Shown in pieces: positions 42,811-51,159 of a DNA stretch of 64,000 nt. The notes under the pieces are model-generated. The model did not search any database, was not told where the DNA came from, and saw only the letters and a list, made by a program, of their open reading frames with translations. The stretch comes from Thalassospira mesophila. GTDB lineage: Bacteria; Pseudomonadota; Alphaproteobacteria; Rhodospirillales; Thalassospiraceae. The position numbers and the translations under genes were made by a program. The stretch covers positions 1-64,000 of the forward strand of contig NZ_JFKA01000009.1 in NCBI RefSeq assembly GCF_002115755.1, given 5' to 3'. Every line of letters begins with the position of its first letter. Within the stretch, counting starts at the first letter, position 1.

Positions 42811-45372
42811 TTAGCTCCGCGGCTTCAGGTTTTCCGGGTCATAAAGCGGTTTGTATCCAATGCCGACCACCTCGACGGGATAAATCTCGTCAAAATAGGA
42901 AATGGTCAGTTTGCGCCCTTCCTGACAATAGGCGTGCGGCAAATAGGCCAGGGCGATGTTTTTGCCAATGCTGGGACCAAAGGCGATTGAAGTCGTATAA
43001 GACCGGCGGCCCAAGCTATCGATCAGGGTTTCGCCGGTTTTTGGGTCCATAACCGGCAATGATCCCAGCGGGTAACGGGCAACACCGTGGCCATCGATAT
43101 TATCGGTCATCACCAGTGTGCACAGCATGGCGGGTTGATGGTCGCGTGCGCGGTATTCCACATGTTTTGCCTTGCCGCGAAAATCGGCTTCTTTCACCTT
43201 GGGCCGGGCCAGGTTGGCCTCATAAAGGTTGTATTGCGTGATCAGGTCCGCATTTTGCAAGCGCAGCGATTTTTCCAGCCGGCGTGAATTTGCATAGGTT
43301 TCAACGCCAACCGCCATCACACCAGCGGCCCGCAACGCATCCCAAACCGCCAGCCCGTCTTCATACCGCATATGCAATTCCCAGCCCTGTTCCCCAACAT
43401 AGGAAATGCGAAAGGCAGTAACGCTTTTCCCCGCAATTATTATCTCGCGGATGGCCGCGAACGGGAAGTTTTCAAGGCTGAGAGCATCGGCGTCTTCGAC
43501 CACTTTTTGCAGGTTCACGCGCGCATTTGGTCCCCAGATACCAATGGTGGTGAAGTGTTCGGTGACATCGGTAATGGTAACGTCAAAGCCCTTATCCTCG
43601 GCAATGCGCTTCATATAGATATGGTCGCGCGGCCCGGCATCGGCACCATTGACCATACGGCAACGGTCTTCCATCCGAAACACGGTAAAATCAGCCCGCA
43701 CATTGCCATCATCATCGAGCATGTGGGTGTAAATGCCTTTGCCGATATTGCCATCGCCGTCAATTTTGGCGGCACACAACCATTCCATCAGGGCAACGTG
43801 GTCGGGCCCGGCAATATCGGTCATGTGGAAATGCGACAGGTTAATAATGCCGCAATCCGTACTCATTTCCAGTTGTTCGGCATTGGATACACGCCAGAAA
43901 TGGCGGGTATCCCATTCGTTTTCACGCACCGGCACCTGGCTGGCGTATTTTTCAAGCAAATGTTCGTTGGCGGCATAGCCATGCGCGCGTTCCCAACCAC
44001 CCAGTTCCATAAAATACCCGCCCAGTTCGACTTCCCGGTCATAAAACGGCGATCGGCGAATATTGCGGGCATTGCCAAAGGGTTCGCGCGGGTGGACCGG
44101 CGGATTATAGATCTTTTTCGCCGTTTCCCAGCACCGATCGTAAATATATTGCTCGTTTAACTGGAATTCGTTGAAGCGGGTAAAGTCAATTGCGTGGTGG
44201 TCAATATGGGTGCGACCCTCGGTCATCCAGTCAGCAAGCAGCTTGCCCATGCCCGGCCCGTCTTTGATCCATATACCCACCGCGTACCAAAGGCCGCGCA
44301 ACTTGCGACTTTCCCCCATTGACGGGCCCCCATCGACCGAGGCTTGCAAAAGACCATTAAACGAATGGCTTTCGTTAAAACCCAGTTCCGTCAGGATCGG
44401 GGTCAATTCCATTGCCCGTTCCAGCGGTTCAATCACATCTTCAAGTTCCAGGTCACGTTGCGAGGGCGACAGGCGCGCCTGATGTTTTTCAAGTATTTCG
44501 CGCGGATGCACCAGCCGGGGGTTTTCTTCGTAGTAATACCCCCATTCAATTTGCCCGCCTTCGGTACTTTTGGGGTCGCCGGTATCGCGCATATAGGCCG
44601 AATTGCCCTGATCGCGCAAAAGCGGCATCCCAATTTCGACACCGGTATTGGCAAATTCGTTATACGGTCCAAAAAATGTCAGTGGGTGGTCAACCGGCAT
44701 CACGGGCAGATCTTCGCCTGCCATTTCCGCAATCAAACGGCCCCAAAGCCCGGCACAGACCACAACGTAATCGGCATGAATGGTGCCGCGTTCAGTACGA
44801 ACAGCCGTAATGCGGCCATTTTCACTGATCAGTTCCAGCGCGGATGTATTGCCAAAGGCCGTCAGTTTGCCCGATGCAATCGCCTGATCAACCAGCTTGC
44901 CTGCTACCGTTTGCGACCGCGGGGTCACAAGGCCGGCATCGGGGTCCCACATCGCCCCTTGAATCTGGTCTTCTTCCAGAAGCGGGAATTTTTCCTTGGC
45001 TTCGGCCGCACTGATGATTTTAACATTGGTGCCAAAGGCCTTGCCGGAATCGACCCGGCGTTTAAGTTCGGCCATGCGTTCATCATCGCCAATCCGGGCC
45101 ACTTCAATCCCGCCAATCCGCGCGTAATGGCCCATTTTTTCATAAAAATCGATGGAATACATCGTCGTCCAGCACGACAAAAGATCGTGGCTGGTGGCAA
45201 AACAAAAATCGGACGCATGCGCGGTCGAGCCGATATCGGTAGGGATACCGGATTTGTCGATACCAACAATATCATCCCAGCCATTTTCAATGAGATGATG
45301 CACAACCGAAGCCCCGACGATACCGCCGAGGCCCACGATAACGACTTTAGCCCTGTCGGGAAATGCAGCCAT
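42811..45372 (-). CDS. Dimethylglycine/sarcosine dehydrogenase-type FAD-GcvT protein
   Basis: About 853 residues. An N-terminal DAO-type FAD domain carries VIVGLGGIVGASVVHH and a GSTAHASDF segment, where family members bind FAD covalently through His. A C-terminal GcvT-like folate domain (GIWGPNARVNLQKVV, SYVGEQGWELHMRYEDG) follows. This build matches dimethylglycine and sarcosine dehydrogenases, which pass formaldehyde to tetrahydrofolate. Placed between gbcAB and soxBDAG, dimethylglycine is the best substrate guess. Start candidates are ATG 45396, 45381 and 45372; the last has GAAGGA at a proper distance. It is downstream of purU on the same strand. Confidence 0.85.
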   Translation of the reverse strand: MAAFPDRAKVVIVGLGGIVGASVVHHLIENGWDDIVGIDKSGIPTDIGSTAHASDFCFATSHDLLSCWTTMYSIDFYEKMGHYARIGGIEVARIGDDERMAELKRRVDSGKAFGTNVKIISAAEAKEKFPLLEEDQIQGAMWDPDAGLVTPRSQTVAGKLVDQAIASGKLTAFGNTSALELISENGRITAVRTERGTIHADYVVVCAGLWGRLIAEMAGEDLPVMPVDHPLTFFGPYNEFANTGVEIGMPLLRDQGNSAYMRDTGDPKSTEGGQIEWGYYYEENPRLVHPREILEKHQARLSPSQRDLELEDVIEPLERAMELTPILTELGFNESHSFNGLLQASVDGGPSMGESRKLRGLWYAVGIWIKDGPGMGKLLADWMTEGRTHIDHHAIDFTRFNEFQLNEQYIYDRCWETAKKIYNPPVHPREPFGNARNIRRSPFYDREVELGGYFMELGGWERAHGYAANEHLLEKYASQVPVRENEWDTRHFWRVSNAEQLEMSTDCGIINLSHFHMTDIAGPDHVALMEWLCAAKIDGDGNIGKGIYTHMLDDDGNVRADFTVFRMEDRCRMVNGADAGPRDHIYMKRIAEDKGFDVTITDVTEHFTTIGIWGPNARVNLQKVVEDADALSLENFPFAAIREIIIAGKSVTAFRISYVGEQGWELHMRYEDGLAVWDALRAAGVMAVGVETYANSRRLEKSLRLQNADLITQYNLYEANLARPKVKEADFRGKAKHVEYRARDHQPAMLCTLVMTDNIDGHGVARYPLGSLPVMDPKTGETLIDSLGRRSYTTSIAFGPSIGKNIALAYLPHAYCQEGRKLTISYFDEIYPVEVVGIGYKPLYDPENLKPRS

Positions 45373-45406
45373 GTCTCTCATTCCTTCTTTTTGCAAAGCT
45401 GGTGGT

Positions 45407-46264
45407 TTATGATGTAAAAACCACGGTGCGGTGATTGTTCAGCATCACGCGCCCCTCAAGGTGATATTTGACCCCGCGTGCCAGAACCCGGGCCTCAATA
45501 TCGCGACCGGTGGCGACAAAATCCTCGGCTGACATTGAATGGTTCACCCGTTCGGTTTCCTGTTCAATAATCGGGCCTTCGTCCAGGTCGGGCGTTACAT
45601 AATGGGCGGTCGCCCCGATCAGTTTCACCCCGCGTTCATAGGCCTGATGATAGGGCTTTGCTCCCTTGAAGGACGGCAGGAACGAATGGTGGATGTTAAC
45701 GATCATACCAAAAAACCGGGTGGAAAATTCATTGGTCAGAACCTGCATATAACGTGCCAGCACAATCAGTTCGGCGTTGCTTTCCTTAACCAGATCGGCC
45801 AGGGCAGCTTCCTGTTCAGCCTTGTTTTCCCTGTTCACCGGCATGTAGTGAAAAGGAATGCCTTCCTGATTTGCAATCTTGCGGGCATCCTCGTGGTTGG
45901 AAACGATGGCCGCAACCTCGGCGTCAAGCCAGCCCACCTTGATCTGATAAAGCAGATGCAACATCGCATGATCAAACTTTGACACCATGATGATGATCCT
46001 GGGACGCCGCGACAGGTCCTGAACCTTCAGTTTCATATTAAACCGGTCAACCGCCGGGCCGAGGGTCAGCTCTATCTGTGATTTATCAATATCTGCCGGG
46101 GTGCTGATTGCGATCCGCAGGAAAAACTGGTTGGTCTGGCGGTCCCAGAACTGGTTGGATTCAACAATGTTTGCATTGCGCGACGCCAATGCCGAGGTAA
46201 CAGCAGCGACAATACCGGGCCGGTCTTCACAGGCAATACGCAGGATGTATGACGTGTCGCTCAC
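45407..46264 (-). CDS. purU: Formyltetrahydrofolate deformylase
   Basis: A 285-residue enzyme with an N-terminal ACT domain (ILRIACEDRPGIVAAVTSAL) and a formyltransferase-fold C-terminus with NIHHSFLPSFKGA and ATAHYVTPDLDEGPIIEQ, diagnostic for PurU. It hydrolyses 10-formyl-THF to formate and THF. Next to betaine demethylation genes it would recycle folate loaded with methyl-derived carbon. The start is GTG at 46264. It lies 34 bp upstream of the dehydrogenase gene on the same strand, so they probably form an operon. Confidence 0.93.
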   Translation of the reverse strand: MSDTSYILRIACEDRPGIVAAVTSALASRNANIVESNQFWDRQTNQFFLRIAISTPADIDKSQIELTLGPAVDRFNMKLKVQDLSRRPRIIIMVSKFDHAMLHLLYQIKVGWLDAEVAAIVSNHEDARKIANQEGIPFHYMPVNRENKAEQEAALADLVKESNAELIVLARYMQVLTNEFSTRFFGMIVNIHHSFLPSFKGAKPYHQAYERGVKLIGATAHYVTPDLDEGPIIEQETERVNHSMSAEDFVATGRDIEARVLARGVKYHLEGRVMLNNHRTVVFTS

Positions 46265-46581
46265 TGGGGCTGTTCCATTTCAACAAGATGAAAGCCATTT
46301 CAAAGCGAACGCTCTTAATGGCATCATCGGCCATAGACAGGGTCGGCGGGACAATTTCCGGGACTGTCGTCGGTGCCAGCTGTCGTGGCAACCGCGCTTG
46401 ATGACGCGAATCTTCTGTCCATTTTTCATTGCCATATTGCAAGTTTTGGCGCGGCGGAAACTGGTTTTGCGGTTCTTGCGCAATAATCTGGCGGCTTGTT
46501 GCGCCGAAACATAGAATGTTTGCGTCAAAGTGAGATTACGGCTACGACAAATACAACAACCTTGTTTGTATCGGAGGTTCG
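46265..46581. promoter_or_regulatory. 317-bp divergent intergenic region purU / GbdR-like regulator
   Basis: No credible coding frame is present. It must contain promoters for purU (-) and the regulator (+). GGAGG at 46573-46577 is the ribosome-binding site of the latter. I found no convincing long palindrome. A direct-repeat site for the GbdR-like protein may be here but was not identified by eye. Confidence 0.5.
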
Positions 46582-47634
46582 ATGGCAGCAAATATTCATT
46601 CCCCCAGTGCCAATGTGCTGCCAAACCGGGCATCCACGACGCGCACCCAAAAACCCAAGGCAGAGGCCGTGCGCCTGTCTGTCGGTTTTATCCTTGCCAA
46701 TCGTTTCACCCTTTGTGCCTTTGCAAATTTCGTTGATGTCTTGCGCCTTGCCGCCGACGAAGGGGACCGCAGCCGCCCTATTTTGTGCAAATGGACCATC
46801 GTGTCTGACACAATGGACCCGGTGCCCTCCAGCAGCGGCATTTCGGTGCAGCCCAAAGAACGTCTGGGGGATCCGCGCCGTTTTAACTATATCGTTGTGG
46901 TTGGCGGGCTTATGGATGAAACACCCAACCTTAGCCCCGCCTATCATCGCTTTTTACACGAGGCGGCCGCCGCTGGCGTGCCGCTTGTCGGCGTATGTAC
47001 CGGGGCGTTTTTGCTCCATCAGGCCGGGTTGCTTAACGGCTATCGTTGTTGTGTCAGCTGGTTTCACCATTCCGATTTTATGGAACAGTTTGACGGGCTT
47101 GACCCGGTGGCCGACCAGATTTTTGTTGTTGATCGTGACCGGCTAACCTGTTCTGGCGGGGTCAGTTCGGCGCATCTTGCCGCATATCTGGTTGATAAAC
47201 ATGTCGGGCGCGCACAGGCCAACAAAAGCCTGCATATCATGATCATTGATGATGCCCTTCAGGCGGAAAAACCCCAGCCCGGCATCCCGCTTGACCTTAA
47301 AACACGCGACCCGATTGTGCAGCGCGCCTTGCTGATCATGCAGCAAAATATTGATACGCCAATTTCTGTTCAGGAAATTGCCCGGCGCATGGGCAACAGC
47401 AAACGCCAGATCGAACGCCATTTCCGCCTCAGTCTGGACACATCCCCGCAGGTGGCTTTCCTTAATATCCGGCTTGATCTGGCCCACCATCTGATCGAGA
47501 AAAGCCAAAAATCGGTCGCACAGATTGCAGTGGATTGCGGATTTTGTGACTCTTCGCATTTAAGCCGCATGTTTCGCCGTCGTTATGGCGGCACCCCGCA
47601 AGCATTGCGCCATCCTGCCACGACCGAAGATTAA
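46582..47634 (+). CDS. GATase1-AraC regulator, GbdR/CdhR-like (betaine catabolism)
   Basis: A 350-residue regulator. The N-terminal about 220 residues are a DJ-1/PfpI-like glutaminase-type domain (VGFILANRFTLCAFANFVDV, GVPLVGVCTGAFLLHQAGLL). The C-terminus has two AraC helix-turn-helix units (ISVQEIARRMGNSKRQIERH, SVAQIAVDCGFCDSSHLSRM). In Pseudomonas, GbdR of this family senses betaine or dimethylglycine and activates gbcAB, dgc and sox genes. The neighbourhood strongly supports the same role, though CdhR-type carnitine regulators look alike. Confidence 0.87.
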   Translation: MAANIHSPSANVLPNRASTTRTQKPKAEAVRLSVGFILANRFTLCAFANFVDVLRLAADEGDRSRPILCKWTIVSDTMDPVPSSSGISVQPKERLGDPRRFNYIVVVGGLMDETPNLSPAYHRFLHEAAAAGVPLVGVCTGAFLLHQAGLLNGYRCCVSWFHHSDFMEQFDGLDPVADQIFVVDRDRLTCSGGVSSAHLAAYLVDKHVGRAQANKSLHIMIIDDALQAEKPQPGIPLDLKTRDPIVQRALLIMQQNIDTPISVQEIARRMGNSKRQIERHFRLSLDTSPQVAFLNIRLDLAHHLIEKSQKSVAQIAVDCGFCDSSHLSRMFRRRYGGTPQALRHPATTED

Positions 47635-47686
47635 TTTTCCGGCGTAAATCCGGCTGTGGTGGCAACCGATACTGCCGATGCTGCCG

Positions 47687-48820
47687 TCAAAGCTCGACCT
47701 CAATATCGGAGAGCGGGCTGGAACAGCAGATCAGGATTTTACCCTGATCAATCTCGCGCTGGCGAATGCCGCCGCCATGTTGCATGTCAACCCGGCCCGA
47801 AAGCAGCTTCGATTTGCAGGTGCCACAAATACCGCGTTGACACGATGATACAGGCATAAGCCCGGCTTCGCGCGCGGCTGACAAAATGGTCATGCCCGGC
47901 CCGCATTCCACCACATGTCCGGTTTTAGGGAAGCTGACGCGGAAAAGCTGATCGCTGATTTCCGGGGCGACAGATGCCGGTTCTTCGTGGGTTCCGGCTG
48001 TTTCAGCGCCAAAATCAAAACTTTCCTCATAATATTTTTCCATGTTGAAACCAGCCTGTTTCAACATGTTGCGCACCCCATCCATAAAAAGGGCAGGGCC
48101 ACAGCAAAATATTTTGCGATCCATAAAGTCAGCCGACATCAGGGACAGCATGGGAAGGCTCAGACGCCCGGTATAACCACTCCAGCTATGGCTGGCCAAG
48201 GTGGTATCGCATGTAAATGCCAGTTTTAGCGACGGGTTCTGGGCGGACAGAAGGGCCAGTTCGTCGCGGAAAATGATGTCAGAGGGCATCCGTGCGGCAT
48301 GAATAAAATGCAGGTCCGAGGGTTCGGACAAATCACACGCCGTGCGCGTCATCGACATCATCGGCGTAATGCCGCTGCCCGCCGATAAAAACAGCAATTT
48401 TTCTTCGGTGGTGGCGTCGGTCGTAAACTCGCCCGCCGGGCCGGAAACAGTAATTTCCTTGCCCGGAATCATATAATCATGCAGCCAGTTAGAGCCCGGC
48501 CCGCCCGGCACCCGTTTGACCGTAATTTCAACCCGGTACGGGCGTGCGGCCGATGCCGAAATAGTATAGCAGCGCGTCACCCTGCCTTCGACCGGCAGTT
48601 CGAAGGTCATATATTGCCCGGGATAAAACCGAAACGCCCGTGGTTCGCGGCCTGAAAACACAAAAGTCTTCACATCGTGGGTTTCCTGGCGCACCTGTCG
48701 GCACACCAGCACATCGTCCTGCTCCGGGTCCCAGATCGGAACGCGTGTTATTTCTGTAAATTTGTCATCGGCCAGCAGGGCGATGTTTTGCTCTGCCTCG
48801 GTTTGCGGGCTTCGGCTCAT
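47687..48820 (-). CDS. gbcB: Glycine betaine monooxygenase reductase subunit
   Basis: A 377-residue electron-transfer protein with an FAD domain (RFYPGQYMTFELP, RCYTISASAA), NAD domain (LLFLSAGSGITPMMSM, FCCGPALFMDGVRNM) and a C-terminal plant-type 2Fe-2S ferredoxin with CQRGICGTC and a fourth Cys in ILICCSSP. It supplies electrons to the Rieske oxygenase whose gene overlaps it by 4 bp (ATGA). Together they demethylate glycine betaine to dimethylglycine. Confidence 0.92.
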   Translation of the reverse strand: MSRSPQTEAEQNIALLADDKFTEITRVPIWDPEQDDVLVCRQVRQETHDVKTFVFSGREPRAFRFYPGQYMTFELPVEGRVTRCYTISASAARPYRVEITVKRVPGGPGSNWLHDYMIPGKEITVSGPAGEFTTDATTEEKLLFLSAGSGITPMMSMTRTACDLSEPSDLHFIHAARMPSDIIFRDELALLSAQNPSLKLAFTCDTTLASHSWSGYTGRLSLPMLSLMSADFMDRKIFCCGPALFMDGVRNMLKQAGFNMEKYYEESFDFGAETAGTHEEPASVAPEISDQLFRVSFPKTGHVVECGPGMTILSAAREAGLMPVSSCQRGICGTCKSKLLSGRVDMQHGGGIRQREIDQGKILICCSSPLSDIEVEL

Positions 48821-50091
48821 TCGGCAGCTATTCCAGTCTTGCTAGAAGCGAAATGATCTTGCAGGCGTTTGATGTACCAGTCACAAAACGCTTCAACATG
48901 CGGTTCGGTAAAGCGGGAGTAGGGGCCAGGTTCATAGGCGGGCTGTTCACTGCCAAGCTGGGCCAGACGGACAAGCATCGCGTCTTGCAGATTGGTCATC
49001 GTCCAGACCTGCGTCAGGTTATCTAGCGAATAATCTTCGCCTTCGATCGCGTCTTTATGCACCAGCCATGTGGTGCGAACCAGGGTCCGGTCCGGGGCAA
49101 TTGGCAGGATTGAGAAGGTAACGATATGGTCACTCATGAAATGGTGCCACGAATTGGGATGCGTCCAGAAACTTAGCCCACCAAGTTTCGGGTCGGTGAA
49201 ACTGCCCAACAGCTTTTTGGAGGCTACCTTGGTATCAAGCGTATGGGATTCACCGGCCCACATCAATGGCAGGCGCATGGTGCGAAACCCCGTCACATTG
49301 GCAAGATGCTCTTCCTCGGCCGACGGCAGGCCACAGGATTCCCAGTGTTTGTGATCGCGTTCAATGGAATCGGTGTATTTTTTAACATCATCGGACCGGC
49401 GTTCGTCCATTTCATCGGGTGAAAAACCAAAGCCGAATTCAGAAAGCGGCACCGTTAATTGCGGATGGTTCCCTTCGCAGTGATAACACTCGCGATTGTT
49501 CTCCATCGTCAGCTTCCAGTTGCCTTCTTCGATCAGATCCGAACTATGGGCAACCTTGCAATTGGCAATATCGTGGGGTGCCAGATAGGGCTCCATCACA
49601 CGCGCCATTTCCTCGATATCGGCAGGCGGGTTTTCTGCCAGGCAAATAAAGATCAATCCGGCGATCGAGCGGACATGCACAGGTTTAAGGCCATGGCAGC
49701 TTTTATCAAAATCGGCTCCCATATGTTCGGCAAGGATAAGGGCACCGTCTTCGTTATAGGACCAGCCGTGATAGCGACAAACAATGTTACCAATTGTGGT
49801 CGCACGCTCATCAATCAGCCGCGCGCCACGATGGCGGCACACATTGTGAAAGGCCCGAACTTCCATATCGTCGCCCCGCAAAAGCAAAACAGAGGCTTTG
49901 CCGACCTCAACCGTCACACAGTCCCCCGGCTCGGGCAGCTCTGGTGCCACGGCAACGAAAATCCAGTGCTGGCCAAAAATCACCGCAAGGTCAAGATCAA
50001 GGATTTCAGCCGCATTATAAAACGGCGCGTTCAGACATTTGTCTTTCTCGCGCTGTGTCACAAGGGCCTGAATGTCAGAGGACAAACGCAT
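48817..50091 (-). CDS. gbcA: Glycine betaine monooxygenase, Rieske oxygenase subunit
   Basis: A 424-residue Rieske non-heme iron oxygenase. The Rieske cluster ligands are in NVCRHRGARL and NIVCRYHGWSYNEDG. The mononuclear iron region contains NNRECYHCEGNHPQL. Sequence blocks and the paired reductase match GbcA, and carnitine- or choline-type Rieske enzymes are less likely given the sox and dehydrogenase genes nearby. It is the first gene of the gbcAB pair on the minus strand, with its promoter in the gap beyond 50091. Confidence 0.92.
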   Translation of the reverse strand: MRLSSDIQALVTQREKDKCLNAPFYNAAEILDLDLAVIFGQHWIFVAVAPELPEPGDCVTVEVGKASVLLLRGDDMEVRAFHNVCRHRGARLIDERATTIGNIVCRYHGWSYNEDGALILAEHMGADFDKSCHGLKPVHVRSIAGLIFICLAENPPADIEEMARVMEPYLAPHDIANCKVAHSSDLIEEGNWKLTMENNRECYHCEGNHPQLTVPLSEFGFGFSPDEMDERRSDDVKKYTDSIERDHKHWESCGLPSAEEEHLANVTGFRTMRLPLMWAGESHTLDTKVASKKLLGSFTDPKLGGLSFWTHPNSWHHFMSDHIVTFSILPIAPDRTLVRTTWLVHKDAIEGEDYSLDNLTQVWTMTNLQDAMLVRLAQLGSEQPAYEPGPYSRFTEPHVEAFCDWYIKRLQDHFASSKTGIAAE

Positions 50092-51159
50092 GTTCGGATA
50101 CCTCGGAATCTAATGGGGGCCTCGGGCCGGTGCACACGGCATGGGAGCGGGGGCAGCAAAGTTTATAATGTGCTTGCATCCGAGGGACCGCAACATTTCT
50201 GCCGGATTGAAACCTGGCGCACGCGTCTCTACGTCTCTGACCATCGGAGCCAAGGGAACTGACACCATACAGGCCACCGCCCAAAGATAAATGAGCAGTC
50301 CTGGACACAGCATGGGTTCTATCATGGGCTGTCATTCGCACCCCAAATCTCCCTCGGTCGTCGCTGGCAGGTAACCTGCTCTTGGTTCGCCTTTGGTAAA
50401 TAACGGCAATTTTAAAATCTATTGCGGATTGGCTCGCGTTTGGCAGAAATCTTAAGTCAAAAGGGCAGTAGAAATGCGACGACATCTCCCATCCACTTGA
50501 AAGCCAAGGTGTTAAAGACTTTATGCGGATCAAACCTGCGTATTTTTCGGATAACGCACAGGCCAAAATCATCGTCACTACAGAGAATATATAGAACAGG
50601 TTTGCAGGTGCGACAGGTCGTTTTCCAATCCAGCCCGTGATCGTGCGGCATCGACCCTGGAAATTACCCGGCCCAAACGGCTTGGAGATGGGGCGAATTC
50701 TGGTGAAAGCCTGCAAAACCGTCATGGCACAGGAAACCCGTCAATAATCAGCTTTCAACAGGTTATTGGCCGGATCAGTGATCATGGTCTGACAGGATTT
50801 TCACCCCATGCAAAAAGTCACAAACCTGTTATTTGCGCAAATATCGTGCTGAAAAATAAAAGACAAATAAGAAGGAGCTAGATTGCAAATGCCCTGATTT
50901 TTCCCCCATATGCGGGGACGATAATTTGAGACAAGCATTTCAATAACCTACAGTTGCTGCTTGTTCTTTGTCGATTACAAATTAAAATTAAAATTAAAAT
51001 TTTTTAGTGGCGTCACTTGAAAATGCGGGTAAATCAAAGGCATAATCGAAGCTAAGGGTTGGATGTAAATTACAAAGATTCAATCACAGAAAGACTTAGG
51101 GAACTGACGCGCTTAAATTGAGCGGTTGGCGTTGGGGACAACGTTTGAGGGGCCAGACG
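50092..51159. other. 1.07-kb region without a credible gene, upstream of the megasynthase
   Basis: The left part must contain the gbcA promoter and the right part the megasynthase promoter. Open frames here (a 216-codon minus frame at 50075-50725 and a 72-codon plus frame at 50422-50640) show no protein-family pattern, no ribosome-binding site and low-complexity composition, so I do not call them genes. From about 50750 the sequence becomes clearly AT-rich. An AAGGAG at 50873-50878 precedes only a two-codon frame. No LuxR-type box was recognised. Confidence 0.6.
50979..51005. repeat. AT-only tandem hexamer tract
   Basis: Three perfect copies of AAATTA (50979-50996) run into AAATTTTTT, giving a 27-bp A/T-only tract about 155 bp before the megasynthase start. 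Such tracts can act as promoter UP elements or binding sites for silencers of acquired DNA. It is visible sequence; the role is a guess. Confidence 0.6.

Noticed and set aside
43372..44160. Plus-strand open frame of 262 codons
   Set aside because: Antisense to the same dehydrogenase gene; no ribosome-binding site or recognisable motif.
44344..45417. Plus-strand open frame of 357 codons inside the dehydrogenase gene
   Set aside because: It lies antisense to a well-supported FAD-GcvT gene, shows no domain pattern and has biased composition.
50075..50725. Minus-strand open frame of 216 codons between gbcA and the megasynthase
   Set aside because: No protein-family pattern or ribosome-binding site, and it runs into the start of gbcA; considered as a possible small gene but not supportable.
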